Origin: Iodobacter fluviatilis | Lineage (GTDB): Bacteria; Pseudomonadota; Gammaproteobacteria; Burkholderiales; Chitinibacteraceae | Assembly (NCBI RefSeq): GCF_900451195.1 | Contig: NZ_UGHR01000003.1 | Location: forward strand, 688,001-752,000 | Direction of reading: 5' to 3' | DNA length: 64,000 nucleotides | In this document: in pieces, positions 36,431-44,807 of the stretch | Layout: every line of letters starts with the position of its first letter | How positions within the stretch are numbered: position 1 is the stretch's first letter | Translations under genes and position numbers: made by a program | Notes under the pieces: model-generated | What the model was told of the DNA's origin: nothing | The model's database searches: none | The model's input: only the letters and a program-made list of their open reading frames with translations

Positions 36431-37338
36431 TCAATACTCTCAGTGAGTGCTATTTCTTGTTGGTGGGTACGGTAAAACACGATGGTTTGATTGTCGGGCC
36501 ATTTGCGCTCTCCTAAATCAAACAAATTAGTCGCTTTGATGAGTTGGTCCCAGTGCTTATAGCGATAGCGTTTAGGGAAGTCTTCAGGGTAATGTTTGCG
36601 GATGTAGTTGATTGCGTCGTTGAGCTTGGTCCAGCCCTCAGCCGCTAGTTTTTGTTCGGCCTCAAACAATGCCTTCACAACCGGCGTTTGCTCCCACATA
36701 TGCTCGCGCCCACCCGATGGGTCCAGGCCACGAAAGAACCAATCTTTATACTCAGTTGAATTGAATAACTCGGCCAGTATTTTTCGGCTTTTATCCAGCG
36801 CGATAAGGCGCACCTTTAGCGCTTCGTGTTGAGCGCTAACCTGCGTATAACAATCATCCAGATAATCGGCAGCACTGGTCAGTGATGCTTCATTGTACAA
36901 ATCAAACCGCTCAATAAAATGATGAACCAGCCCATTGCGCATTTCGACCATTTCACTGAGCTGTGCTTTAATTCTTTCATACTCCTCAGAACTCACCTCG
37001 ACTGAAGAATTAAATCTCATCCTTATTTTTCCATCATCAGGCTCATCCTCAGCATCCGACTCAGGTACTTTTTCTTCACCCTCCGCCTTGGGTAGTAGCA
37101 TCTTTCCACCCGTATATTGCTTTACTAATTGGCCGAGTGTTTTGTTGCGTACAGACTCTTTGTTGTCATCCAAGTTATGCCGAAAACCATTATCGGTTTG
37201 CACCACTTCAAAATTCGAATACGCCAATAGCGCCTTCAAGCCACGCTCATAATATTGCAACATCAGCATCACGCGCCCCAGCTTGCGCTGTATGTCGCGG
37301 TTTAAGTTGTGTAGGGGGTAAATGGGGCCGATGGGCAT
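36427..37338 (-). CDS. HEPN-like plus LOTUS (OST-HTH) domain protein
   Basis: 303 residues. Residues 1-150 are helical with a [16 protein letters not shown] segment that fits the R-x4-H pattern of HEPN ribonucleases. The C-terminal about 75 residues ([20 protein letters not shown], then [17 protein letters not shown] and TIVFYRT) look like an OST-HTH/LOTUS domain, which binds RNA, including G-quadruplex RNA in other systems. An acidic linker ([18 protein letters not shown]) lies between. The gene sits between the 342-residue HEPN-like gene and hsdR, and overlaps hsdR by 4 nt, so it is part of the restriction operon. It may be an RNase back-up triggered when restriction fails. Confidence 0.65.
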   Translation of the reverse strand: MPIGPIYPLHNLNRDIQRKLGRVMLMLQYYERGLKALLAYSNFEVVQTDNGFRHNLDDNKESVRNKTLGQLVKQYTGGKMLLPKAEGEEKVPESDAEDEPDDGKIRMRFNSSVEVSSEEYERIKAQLSEMVEMRNGLVHHFIERFDLYNEASLTSAADYLDDCYTQVSAQHEALKVRLIALDKSRKILAELFNSTEYKDWFFRGLDPSGGREHMWEQTPVVKALFEAEQKLAAEGWTKLNDAINYIRKHYPEDFPKRYRYKHWDQLIKATNLFDLGERKWPDNQTIVFYRTHQQEIALTESIE

Positions 37339-37357
37339 GATTTATTTTCTTTGCAAA

Positions 37358-38386
37358 CTAGTGCATCACTCGGGTATTTGATGTAGCTGGCCATGACGTA
37401 ACCAAAAAGCCCTTAGCCTCGTTTTCATACCATGCGATAACCTCTTTCAGCAAAGAATGCCCCTTCAATGCCGCATCTTTTGAACTTTGCATGAAGTGCG
37501 AGTGGTTTTTATTTCTATCCTGCTTCCTCACCGAGACATAGCCATGCACAGCCAGATTACGTTGTTTTCGCCATTCATCAACAGATTTGACCAACGCCAA
37601 ATCATCATTCTTAAGATGAATCTGTTTTTTCTGAAACTCTTGCAGAACATCGTATAGAGAGTCTGATTTAGGCTTTACCTTTTTGGCATCTAAATAACTA
37701 AGGAATAGATTGGTAAACAAGCACTCCTGTAAAACAATCGCTTCCAAGTAAAACTTTTGCTCAATAGCAACACCGATACGCAACAAAGCATCACTTTTGG
37801 CAATCTCAACTGTTTTTAGCTCAGCAATTGCATCCTCAAAAGGCACTTCGCTCCTTTTGGACAATGCCAGCGCTTCAGTAAGTGAGTAGCCTAGCCTGTC
37901 TTTATTCTCTGCTGACCATTCTTTATGAAACTGCCAATGAGCATCATGGTAACCATGGATGAATTTGTGGACAAATACCCAGTCGGGGTTCACCCAAGAC
38001 AGATAGGGCGAATCGTCTTGTGGTGGAAAGCCCACCATAGCCCCTATTTCGGCAACCCATTCTGCCTGATATTTAATCATGGTTTTCATATGAAATAGAG
38101 GTCGTTTTGGCGAGCAGTAATACGGGTGTTGTGGCGTCCAGCCAGGAACGTCATTGAACGTCAAGGCCTCATTGAACTCCTTGGCCGTCATCTCGCGTTG
38201 CATTATTTGGACCAGCAAGTCTCTAATGTGTTGTCTATCAGGATACTTAGAGCGGTCTTTGTTAAAGTCAAAATAGAAACACCAGAAAAGCAAAGAAACA
38301 AACTTTTCCAAGTCAAACCAACCATTTTTTGAATAAAACTCGTAGTTCTCTATATCGGCCCACAAAGCTTTTTCATCGCTATCCAT
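37358..38386 (-). CDS. HEPN-like protein in the restriction operon
   Basis: 342 residues, family not recognised as a whole. The N-terminus is rich in aromatic residues (FDLEKFVSLLFWCFYFDF). Residues about 200-310 form a helical region ending in WRKQRNLAVHGYVSV, an R-N-x3-H motif as in HEPN (Abi-type) RNases. It lies 19 bp upstream of the LOTUS gene and downstream of hsdS, on the same strand. With the neighbour it may form a toxin or sensor pair associated with type I restriction. Confidence 0.55.
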   Translation of the reverse strand: MDSDEKALWADIENYEFYSKNGWFDLEKFVSLLFWCFYFDFNKDRSKYPDRQHIRDLLVQIMQREMTAKEFNEALTFNDVPGWTPQHPYYCSPKRPLFHMKTMIKYQAEWVAEIGAMVGFPPQDDSPYLSWVNPDWVFVHKFIHGYHDAHWQFHKEWSAENKDRLGYSLTEALALSKRSEVPFEDAIAELKTVEIAKSDALLRIGVAIEQKFYLEAIVLQECLFTNLFLSYLDAKKVKPKSDSLYDVLQEFQKKQIHLKNDDLALVKSVDEWRKQRNLAVHGYVSVRKQDRNKNHSHFMQSSKDAALKGHSLLKEVIAWYENEAKGFLVTSWPATSNTRVMH

Positions 38387-38444
38387 TAATTACACCTAAA
38401 ACATCACATTTAAAAAACAGGAAAGCCTGCACGTGTCTATCACG

Positions 38445-38968
38445 TCACCCCAAACTAAACGTCCCTTGTTTGCGCAGCTCGGTATAGCTGGCGGTGAAAT
38501 CGCGTTTGTAGTTCGGCCCTAGCAACGTCAGCCCTGCTAATAGACCATCGCTGACCCTGCGGCCACCCCGCTTCATCAGGCCCATTTCGACGGCGACGGC
38601 GGCTTGGCCTTGCGTTAAGTCGCGCAGGCGCTCGGTCAGGCCCAGTACGCCGTAGGCCGCTTCGACAGTCATTGGCAGGCAAACCGAATTGCTGCGCGTG
38701 TCTTTTAGGTACACAAAGCGGCCAACTGCATGTCGGCAATCGCATCCAGCATTTCATCATCGAGCACCAGCCGCCGCATTTTTCTGCGCTGCGCGTTGGC
38801 GGCGCGGTAGCGAGTCAGCGCATCACGGTCCGCTGCATAGCGAGAGCGCGCCAGCACCAGCCATTGCGTGGCTCGCTGGCTAGCTCGTTCGTCCTCGCTT
38901 GGCAACGTATCCCAAAAAGCTATATACACGGCGATAAAACGATGCGCTATCACCGAATCAACAACCAT
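38445..38968 (-). pseudogene. Frameshifted gene of unknown function in the restriction operon
   Basis: Two overlapping frames make one protein: 38968-38705 (RFIAVYIAFWDTLPSEDERA ending LDAIADMQLAALCT) and 38714-38445 (LKDTRSNSVCLP, LGLTERLRDLTQG and ending RKQGTFSLG). Restoring one base in the GG run near 38720 would give DMQLGRFVYLKDTR, a smooth junction. About 175 residues in total, alpha-helical, no recognised domain. It lies between hsdS and the HEPN gene. The break may be real or a sequencing error. Confidence 0.6.
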
Positions 38969-39023
38969 TACGATGTATATCCACCAACGCTATGATTAAT
39001 AATGGCCACAAGCCCATACCCAT

Positions 39024-40322
39024 TTAAGCGACTTTCACCCGCCACTCACCCGTTAGCAGCTTTTGCATCAGGCCACGTTTCAGGGTTTGGTAGTGGGTTT
39101 GTTTGGTTCCAAGTACGTTCAGCTTCGCATCTGCACTTTCTAGAATGTCTGCAATCACATTTTGCTCAGCCATCGGCGGCGTAGGCACTAATAACTTTTT
39201 AAGATTGCCTGCATTGATATTTTGCTGCGCCCCACCTGCCGATTGGTGCAACATCAATTCTTTGCCTAGCGGCGAATTAAAATAGCGAGAGACAAAGTTA
39301 GCATTGACTAACCCATGCTTTGGTCGAGTAATCAACGTTGTGAATGTTTGAACATTGCCCATTCCAGCTGGAACTACACAAGAAACGCCTGGGTAACCTG
39401 TTCGCACAGTCAAAATATCGCCAGCTTTAACTCGCTTGTTTTTGTTCTTGGCATCAAACTCTTCCGAAATGTACAAAAGCTCAGAGGCATCAAGATAATC
39501 TTCTTTGATGTTCTGATTTCGTATCAGAGGTATGCCGTCAGGCACATAGTATTCTGTTGTTGATGTGGCAATACCCACGGTTACAGTCTCAGACAAAACC
39601 TCAAGGGGATAAACAGTCCAGCACGCAGGAATCTCGCCCAGCTCGGTTTGCTGAAATTCGGTGTGGGGGTGCCATTGGCCGTTGGCGTCTTGGGTGCCGA
39701 CGCCTTGGCTGAACAGGGTTTGCATCAGGCCGCGCTTGAGCGTGTTGGTCGCATCAATCTGCCGCGCAATTACGTCCAGCTTGTCGTCCACCGTACCCAA
39801 AATCGCTGCGATTTTTTCTTGTTCGGGGAGCGTGGGAAGCCTAATAACAAAATCACGCAAAACCTCAAGACGAATTCCTTTAACCGTAGAGCCTGTCCCT
39901 GCTGCCTCAATTAACTCGGCGTTCGCTTGAAACCAGTAGAACAGATATTTTTTGCTCAAATCCGACTTTGGAAAAATTGCTTTCAAATCTTGATTGATTG
40001 CTACGTCGCAATTAAAAAAAGCTACTTTTCCCAAGGCCATTCGAGTCGGCGTTATCAATGTTCCCGCTGGGACAATACGCGTTGCACTAGCTTTGACCGC
40101 TGCTGCAGAAATGTAATCAACCGTTTTTGATAAACGAGTTCCAACAAAATCTTTAACACTCGCCCAAGGAATATCGCCATTCCAATATTCAGCGACTTCC
40201 TTTGAAGGCGTGCCACCACCAACGATAGTCTCGACACTTTCGCCTAAAGTTAATGCGCGCCAATCTTCAGGAATCCACCCAATCGCCGTTTCTTTATATC
40301 CCTCCTTGCCGACTACGCTCAT
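39024..40322 (-). CDS. hsdS: Type I restriction specificity subunit (HsdS)
   Basis: 432 residues with two target-recognition domains and conserved helical spacers. TRD1 starts GYKETAIGWIPEDWRALTLG, and its spacer contains LPEQEKIAAILGTVDDKLDV. TRD2 starts TELGEIPACWTVYPLE, and its spacer contains MAEQNVIADILESADAKL. The two TRDs read the two halves of a bipartite recognition sequence; the sequence itself cannot be predicted by eye. The gene lies 64 bp after hsdM. Confidence 0.93.
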   Translation of the reverse strand: MSVVGKEGYKETAIGWIPEDWRALTLGESVETIVGGGTPSKEVAEYWNGDIPWASVKDFVGTRLSKTVDYISAAAVKASATRIVPAGTLITPTRMALGKVAFFNCDVAINQDLKAIFPKSDLSKKYLFYWFQANAELIEAAGTGSTVKGIRLEVLRDFVIRLPTLPEQEKIAAILGTVDDKLDVIARQIDATNTLKRGLMQTLFSQGVGTQDANGQWHPHTEFQQTELGEIPACWTVYPLEVLSETVTVGIATSTTEYYVPDGIPLIRNQNIKEDYLDASELLYISEEFDAKNKNKRVKAGDILTVRTGYPGVSCVVPAGMGNVQTFTTLITRPKHGLVNANFVSRYFNSPLGKELMLHQSAGGAQQNINAGNLKKLLVPTPPMAEQNVIADILESADAKLNVLGTKQTHYQTLKRGLMQKLLTGEWRVKVA

Positions 40323-40386
40323 TGGAATACCTCATAGGTATTACCTTGCAGGCCAAACTTAAAAATAGCTACAGACCGATACCGCA

Positions 40387-42000
40387 TCACTTCACCTCAT
40401 CCAGCAAACCCAGCTCAGCCAGATAGCTATTCAGGCGTTCGTCAATGGCGGCTTCGTCATCGGCCAGTGCGGCTAGCTGGGTCAGCGTGGCCGGTACATC
40501 CACCACGTCTTCCACTTCGCCGGTGTCGATATAGCGAGCGATATTCAGATTACCGTCATTGCCACGAATTTCGGTCAGCGGCACGACGCGGCAGTAATGG
40601 TCGACTTCGGTTTGCGATGTAAACGCGGCCTTGTGCGTAGTGCTGATGCGCTCGATATCTTGGTCACGCAGGCTGTTTTGCGCTTTGCCCTCAGCGAAAT
40701 CGGCGCTGGCGTCGATGATGATGACTTTATCTTTCAGCGCGGCGGGTTTGGCTTTGTTCAACACCAACAGGCAGGCGGGAATGCCGGTGTTGTAAAACAG
40801 CGCGGATGGCAAGCCGATGATAGCTTCAATCAAATCGCCCTGATGGCCGCCGCTGGCTGCGTCCGTGCCAAACATCAAGCCTTCGCGGATTTTGCCTTCT
40901 TCACCGCTGCGGAACAGCACACCATGTGGCAGTACGACGCACATGCGGCCATTGTCTTTCAAGCTGGCGAGCATGTGCTGCACAAAGGCCAAATCGGCAT
41001 AGCCACGCGGTGGCACGCCATAGACAAAGCGGCCATACGGGTCGCTAACCTGTTTGTAATTGGGCGACTTGGCTTTGACGCCATTTTCGCTTTCCGCTTC
41101 GGCGGCTAGCTCCAGCGGTGCCCACCATGCCTTGGCCGAAAATGGCGGGTTGGCAATCACGCGATCAAAAGTGCGCAGGTAAGTGCCATTCAAGTGCTTG
41201 GGGTCGACGAGCGTATCGCCCTTGGCAATGCCGTCGACGCTCATGTTGTGCAGGTAAAGATTAAGCTTGGCAATTGCCCACGTACCAAGGTTTTTCTCTT
41301 GGCCAAACAGCAGTACATTGGGCTTGCCCATCACCAAGCCATTGGGCTGTGCAGCAACGTGGTGCGCGCTTTCAACCAACATCCCGCCACTGCCGCAAGT
41401 GGGGTCATACACATGCTGCCCAGCCTGCGGGTCGAGAATGTTCACCAGTAATTGCACCACGCCCTTGGGCGTGTAGAACTCGCCGCCTTTTTTACCCGCG
41501 TCGTCGGCAAATTGCTTAATCAGGTATTCGTAAGCGTCGCCAAGCATATCGGCTTTATACAGGTCGTCGTTGCCGAGTTTGTATTGGTTAAAGTGGCGCA
41601 AGAGGCGCTGCAATACATGGTCGGACAACTTTTGCTTGTCGCCGTATTGGGTGGCGGTGAGCACGTATTGCAGCTCTGAGTTGTACCCCTCAATCGCGTG
41701 GAAGGCTTTATCCAGCACTTCGCCCAGGTTTTCGGTCTGGCTAATTAAAGAAGGCCAGCGGGCATCAATCGGAAATGCGCCGTGTTTTTCTTGCACTTCG
41801 TCCTCGGCATCTCTGCCTGACAAACCTTCCGCCGCCACTAAGGCACGCACGCGCTCTTCAAACACATCGTTAAAGCGTTTCAGAAACAAGAGGCCAAAAA
41901 TATAGTTTTTGAAATCAGACGAATCAATCGAGCCGCGCAGAATATTGGCCGATTCCCACAGCCAGGATTCCAGGTTTTCTAACGTTAACTTTTCAGACAT
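40387..42000 (-). CDS. hsdM: Type I restriction N6-adenine methyltransferase (HsdM)
   Basis: 537 residues. The N-terminal helical domain starts [18 protein letters not shown]. The SAM-binding motif I is [15 protein letters not shown], and the catalytic motif IV is [13 protein letters not shown] (N6-adenine type). The gene opens the restriction operon, all on the minus strand: hsdM, hsdS, a frameshifted gene, HEPN-like, HEPN/LOTUS, hsdR, ygjP-like. With HsdS it methylates host DNA; adding HsdR gives the restricting enzyme. Confidence 0.95.
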   Translation of the reverse strand: MSEKLTLENLESWLWESANILRGSIDSSDFKNYIFGLLFLKRFNDVFEERVRALVAAEGLSGRDAEDEVQEKHGAFPIDARWPSLISQTENLGEVLDKAFHAIEGYNSELQYVLTATQYGDKQKLSDHVLQRLLRHFNQYKLGNDDLYKADMLGDAYEYLIKQFADDAGKKGGEFYTPKGVVQLLVNILDPQAGQHVYDPTCGSGGMLVESAHHVAAQPNGLVMGKPNVLLFGQEKNLGTWAIAKLNLYLHNMSVDGIAKGDTLVDPKHLNGTYLRTFDRVIANPPFSAKAWWAPLELAAEAESENGVKAKSPNYKQVSDPYGRFVYGVPPRGYADLAFVQHMLASLKDNGRMCVVLPHGVLFRSGEEGKIREGLMFGTDAASGGHQGDLIEAIIGLPSALFYNTGIPACLLVLNKAKPAALKDKVIIIDASADFAEGKAQNSLRDQDIERISTTHKAAFTSQTEVDHYCRVVPLTEIRGNDGNLNIARYIDTGEVEDVVDVPATLTQLAALADDEAAIDERLNSYLAELGLLDEVK

Positions 42001-42306
42001 GGATCACTTTGCAGAATGTATAACAAGCCGCCCCGCGCAGCGCGCTGAGCGTAAAAATGGGTGGTCAGCACGATGCTGACGCGAAGGCGACATGTTAATG
42101 GATTGGGTGGTATACGGGGTGAAGATTAAAGGATTTTGTAACTTATCTTTGAGCAAACAATTGCACGAAGGATGGCTAGCATTGAATACTTCACTACCCG
42201 CCGTTTTCTTTTCGCTAAAGCTGACACCTAGGGGCTAGAGGGGTAGTTGCGAGAAGAGCGCTCGAGGACTCAAGCGCTTCTAGCTAAGCAATTTTGAAGG
42301 GAAGTT
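42001..42306. other. Intergenic region upstream of hsdM
   Basis: No gene. It must contain the hsdM promoter. An imperfect 12-bp inverted repeat, TAACAAGCCGCC (42021-42032) and GGCGACATGTTA (42086-42097), encloses an inner CAGCA/TGCTG hairpin and loosely resembles an integron attC site. Confidence 0.4.
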
Positions 42307-42798
42307 TTAGTTTGACTGCAGCCAGCCTGTTAGATGGCGAGCAGGGACGCAATGTTCTGTGTCTGAGCTTCGATTCTGATTTCTAACTATTATGTAATCT
42401 TTTGTCTGCTGAGCATGCAGCAGGACTGCGTATACAGCAGCTAAATCATAAGAATCACTCTGGGTTGTAACGCCCTCCAGAACGCAGACGACATGCTTGC
42501 CACAAACATTAAAGTTAGCAGCATACCCCTGTGAAACATCAAGCGTATCAAGAAGTCCGTCGTAAAAGCTGCGCACGTGACAATGTTGCGACATCGTATC
42601 GGAATAGACAAACATCTGATTTGTAATTTTATGGTAAACAGAAAACACATCTGGAGAGCCTATCAAGATACTGCCTGTCGCAACATAGAAGTTATACAAC
42701 AGCTCACCGATAGAGAGCTCAGCTAGGCCATCAATAGAACTTTGGGGCAAGAGGTTCTTACCCTGCTCTGCTGAAAAGCTATTTTCTTGTTGATTCAT
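42307..42798 (-). CDS. Unknown protein divergent from an XRE regulator
   Basis: 163 residues, not recognised. After a polar N-terminus (MNQQENSFSAEQGKN) there are alternating hydrophobic segments (ELLYNFYVATGSILIG, HVVCVLEGVTTQ and YDLAAVYAVLLHAQQT) with several cysteines and histidines (SQHCHVRSF). No signal peptide. It is divergent from the XRE gene at 42983, with an inverted-repeat operator between them, so the pair probably forms one regulated unit such as a toxin-antitoxin-like or stress pair. This is inference from position only. Confidence 0.5.
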   Translation of the reverse strand: MNQQENSFSAEQGKNLLPQSSIDGLAELSIGELLYNFYVATGSILIGSPDVFSVYHKITNQMFVYSDTMSQHCHVRSFYDGLLDTLDVSQGYAANFNVCGKHVVCVLEGVTTQSDSYDLAAVYAVLLHAQQTKDYIIVRNQNRSSDTEHCVPARHLTGWLQSN

Positions 42799-42917
42799 TA
42801 TGGGTCCTTAGAACTTATCTCAAACAGCGTATAAACGGCATTAGGGCCAGAAGGAAGGCTGCACTTAACTGACATAAATGCAATTTCTTGATATACGCAT
42901 TGAATATTCGATTATAG

Positions 42918-42938
42918 AATAGTCTATTTTGGACTATT
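42918..42938. promoter_or_regulatory. Inverted-repeat operator for the XRE regulator
   Basis: AATAGTC (42918-42924) and GACTATT (42932-42938) form a 7-bp perfect inverted repeat with a 7-bp spacer. It lies between the divergent 163-residue gene and the XRE gene, 44 bp before the XRE start. This is typical for Cro/CI-type dimers. Confidence 0.6.
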
Positions 42939-42982
42939 TTTAAACAACCTTCAAGCTATCGGCTATCCAAAAGGGACGGCTG

Positions 42983-43228
42983 ATGCAAAAGACTATCTAC
43001 ACGACGGAATACGCAGCATTCCTTGAAGCACTTCGTCGCGCACGAGAACAATCTGGTCTGACCCAAATAGAATTTGCTGCCCGGCTGAACGTTACTCAAT
43101 CGTTTGTGAGTAAGTGCGAGCGAGGAGAAAGGCGGCTAGATATTGTTGAACTCCGTCACTGGTGTACGGCGTTGGGTATTACACTAATTCAGTTTTCGTC
43201 AACCTACGACGAAATGTGTAAAAAATAG
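42983..43228 (+). CDS. XRE-family HTH regulator
   Basis: 81 residues. The HTH lies at about 13-70 (LRRAREQSGLTQIEFAARLN, then VTQSFVSKCERGERRLD and IVELRHWCTALGI), a classic XRE/Cro fold. It starts with ATG after AAGGGACGG. The protein is divergent from the 163-residue gene and probably represses both through the repeat at 42918-42938. It lies at the distal end of the cargo, before the IS3 debris and the replacement ttcA. Confidence 0.8.
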   Translation: MQKTIYTTEYAAFLEALRRAREQSGLTQIEFAARLNVTQSFVSKCERGERRLDIVELRHWCTALGITLIQFSSTYDEMCKK

Positions 43229-43239
43229 CCTTACTTAAA

Positions 43240-43385
43240 TGCATGGTAACCCCTCTATTGTAAGCCCCAAGCCATTGCGTTGCTGTTTCTTGCACTTCAG
43301 TAAGACTTTCAAGATCATCGCAAGCCAGCTATTCATAACGCACAGTTCGGTTATAACGTTCAATATATGCATTCTCTTGTGACTT
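43240..43385 (-). pseudogene. IS3-family OrfB fragment
   Basis: The minus-strand translation matches the end of the OrfB fragment at 1-645, including the [12 protein letters not shown] block. It carries CAA (Gln) at the codon where the left-edge copy has TAA, and its own stop at the Trp codon that follows RYE. It is inactive. Confidence 0.8.
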
Positions 43386-43709
43386 CAGCAGGCCTACCTT
43401 AAAGACTACGTCATCCCAATCAATGGTGGATTTATCTACCTAGAATTGCGGATTTTTCGCGACGTAACCAGTCGCGTATAGCGTTTTAGCCAGATCGGCA
43501 ATCCTGAATTTACGCTCAGTGAGCTCTCAATCCCTTGCAAAACTACTAAGTCGTTATCGTTTAAATAATGCTGTGCCTTAAATTCCTCAACAGCTTGCGG
43601 GGCCCTCAGCATAGGGCACACATGTGGCGATTCAAAATGACTGCACGTATACATAAGGTCTGAGGGGGTAGTGGCCTATCAGGTAAGGAGTGCTCAGTGT
43701 TAAAATGGA

Positions 43710-43727
43710 GTTAATTTGTAAATTAAC
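43710..43727. promoter_or_regulatory. 18-bp palindrome upstream of the replacement ttcA
   Basis: GTTAATTTGTAAATTAAC is an 8-bp perfect inverted repeat around GT, 38 nt before the ttcA ATG. It may be an operator or an AT-rich promoter element. Confidence 0.4.
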
Positions 43728-43764
43728 CTGCCCGCCAATGGCGATGTATAAGAGAGAAGTTTTA

Positions 43765-44676
43765 ATGAGTAAAGCCGCAGAAATACGTAAAAACCTAATT
43801 CGAAGGCACGTTAGCAAAGCGATTGCTGACTTCGCCATGATCGAAGAAGGCGACAAAATTATGGCGTGCATATCGGGAGGCAAAGATTCTTTCGTTATGC
43901 TGGATACATTGCTGCATTTGCAGCGCGTAGCGCCGATTAATTTTGAAGTGGTCGCGGTGAATTTGGATCAGAAGCAACCCGGGTTTCCTGAGCATGTGCT
44001 GCCTGATTACTTTAACGAGAAAAGTATCGATTATTTCATCATCGATAAAGATACCTATTCAGTCGTAAAAGAAAAAGTTCCAGAAGGTAAAACAACGTGT
44101 TCGCTCTGCTCAAGACTTCGCCGAGGCACTCTGTATGGCTTTGCTGAAGAGATCGGCGCGACCAAGATTGCGCTTGGGCACCATATGGATGACATTGTGG
44201 AAACTTTGTTTTTGAATATGTTCTTCCAAGCCAAGCTTAAGGCAATGCCGCCCAAGCTACTTGCGGACGACAAGCGCAATATCGTGATTCGGCCCCTAGC
44301 TTATTGTCGTGAGAAGGATGTCGCTAAGGTCGCTGCTGATCTAAATGTACCTATCATTCCTTGTAATCTTTGCGGCTCTCAAGAAAATCTGCAGCGGAAA
44401 AAAATTAAACAGATGATTTCTGACTGGGATGCTCTTGGTTCTAACTATGTCGAGAATATTTTTCATAGCATCCAAAATATTAGTCCTTCGCAACTTGCCG
44501 ATACGAATCAATTCGACTTCGTGAATTTGTCCGTTGATCGCTCTACTGAGAAGCAGGAACACGAATTCGGAGGGGTAGAGGTATCGGCTTGTAGTAGCAC
44601 TCTCCCATTTGAGGGGAGTGCATCAAAATTTGTAAAGATTCATCCGGTTAAATTTGACGTTTTGGAGGCCAAATGA
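43765..44676 (+). CDS. ttcA: TtcA, island-borne replacement copy (tRNA 2-thiocytidine synthetase)
   Basis: 303 residues from the ATG at 43765, preceded by AGAGAGAAG; an upstream in-frame ATG at 43690 gives a non-conserved extension. The PP-loop ATP-binding motif [12 protein letters not shown] (37-42) is intact, and the Fe-S cysteines are present as TCSLC (112, 115) and PCNLC (200). GHHMDD (139-143) also fits TtcA. The enzyme activates C32 of tRNA with ATP and inserts sulfur. The protein is clearly divergent from the chromosomal copy it replaces, so it was brought in by the island and not made by duplication. It lies at the extreme right end of the island. Its stop overlaps an ATG that opens the frame of the broken host gene (ATGA). 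Confidence 0.93.
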   Translation: MSKAAEIRKNLIRRHVSKAIADFAMIEEGDKIMACISGGKDSFVMLDTLLHLQRVAPINFEVVAVNLDQKQPGFPEHVLPDYFNEKSIDYFIIDKDTYSVVKEKVPEGKTTCSLCSRLRRGTLYGFAEEIGATKIALGHHMDDIVETLFLNMFFQAKLKAMPPKLLADDKRNIVIRPLAYCREKDVAKVAADLNVPIIPCNLCGSQENLQRKKIKQMISDWDALGSNYVENIFHSIQNISPSQLADTNQFDFVNLSVDRSTEKQEHEFGGVEVSACSSTLPFEGSASKFVKIHPVKFDVLEAK

Positions 44677-44801
44677 CCCTTAATTTAGCTTCGGAAACGA
44701 TTTTCTTTACGATCTTCTCGTGTTTCGTAAAGGTTTATTCGGATATATGCCTCGCTTTTGCTAGGTTTGTCTCGTTATTGCAGCGTTTTTATCGCCTATA
44801 C
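44677..44801 (+). other. Right end of the island
   Basis: About 125 bp between the replacement ttcA stop and the junction repeat. It is T-rich (TTTTCTTTACGATC, then GCGTTTTTATCGCC) and matches the short 3' end expected for GInt islands. An ATG at 44673 overlapping the ttcA stop puts this DNA in frame with the 3' part of the host gene. Confidence 0.6.
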
Positions 44802-44807
44802 GGGAAG
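44802..44807 (+). repeat. Right junction repeat (attR core)
   Basis: GGGAAG, the Gly-Lys codons reconstituted at the right end. It differs at two positions from GGTAAA at 1062-1067. The next bases, GACAGCTATACC, are host ttcA. Confidence 0.7.

Larger units (their letters stand above)
43229..43764. other. IS3 remnant and degraded DNA upstream of the replacement ttcA
   Basis: Positions 43240-43385 contain the antisense of an IS3 OrfB end ([14 protein letters not shown], stop, LACDDLESLTEVQETATQWL). The stop replaces the Trp found in the copy at 1-684. From 43386 to about 43690 there is a minus-strand frame (43654-43436, starting CSHFESPHVCP) that looks like a gene fragment I cannot name. The promoter of ttcA should lie at the end of this region. 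Confidence 0.6.
1062..44807. mobile_element. GInt-type genomic island (about 43.7 kb) inserted in ttcA
   Basis: The boundaries are set by the split ttcA gene: the 5' part ends in GGTAAA at 1062-1067 and the 3' part resumes after GGGAAG at 44802-44807. This imperfect 6-bp direct repeat covers the Gly-Lys codons of the PP-loop. Just inside the left end is a four-gene module of three tyrosine recombinases and a small HTH/coiled-coil protein. As I recall the literature, this module (ginABCD) defines GInt islands, which have gin genes at one end, cargo in the middle, a short AT-rich 3' end and imperfect direct repeats. All of these are present here. The cargo holds defence-like, SOS, T6SS-effector and restriction genes. 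A full-length ttcA lies at the right end, so the insertion probably does not cost the host tRNA thiolation. Confidence 0.85.

Noticed and set aside
40597..41109. 170-codon plus-strand frame inside hsdM
   Set aside because: Antisense to the conserved methyltransferase; no motif or ribosome site.
43690..43764. 25-residue N-terminal extension of the replacement ttcA
   Set aside because: Contains a palindrome and no homology; the ATG at 43765 has a ribosome site and gives a normal TtcA start.
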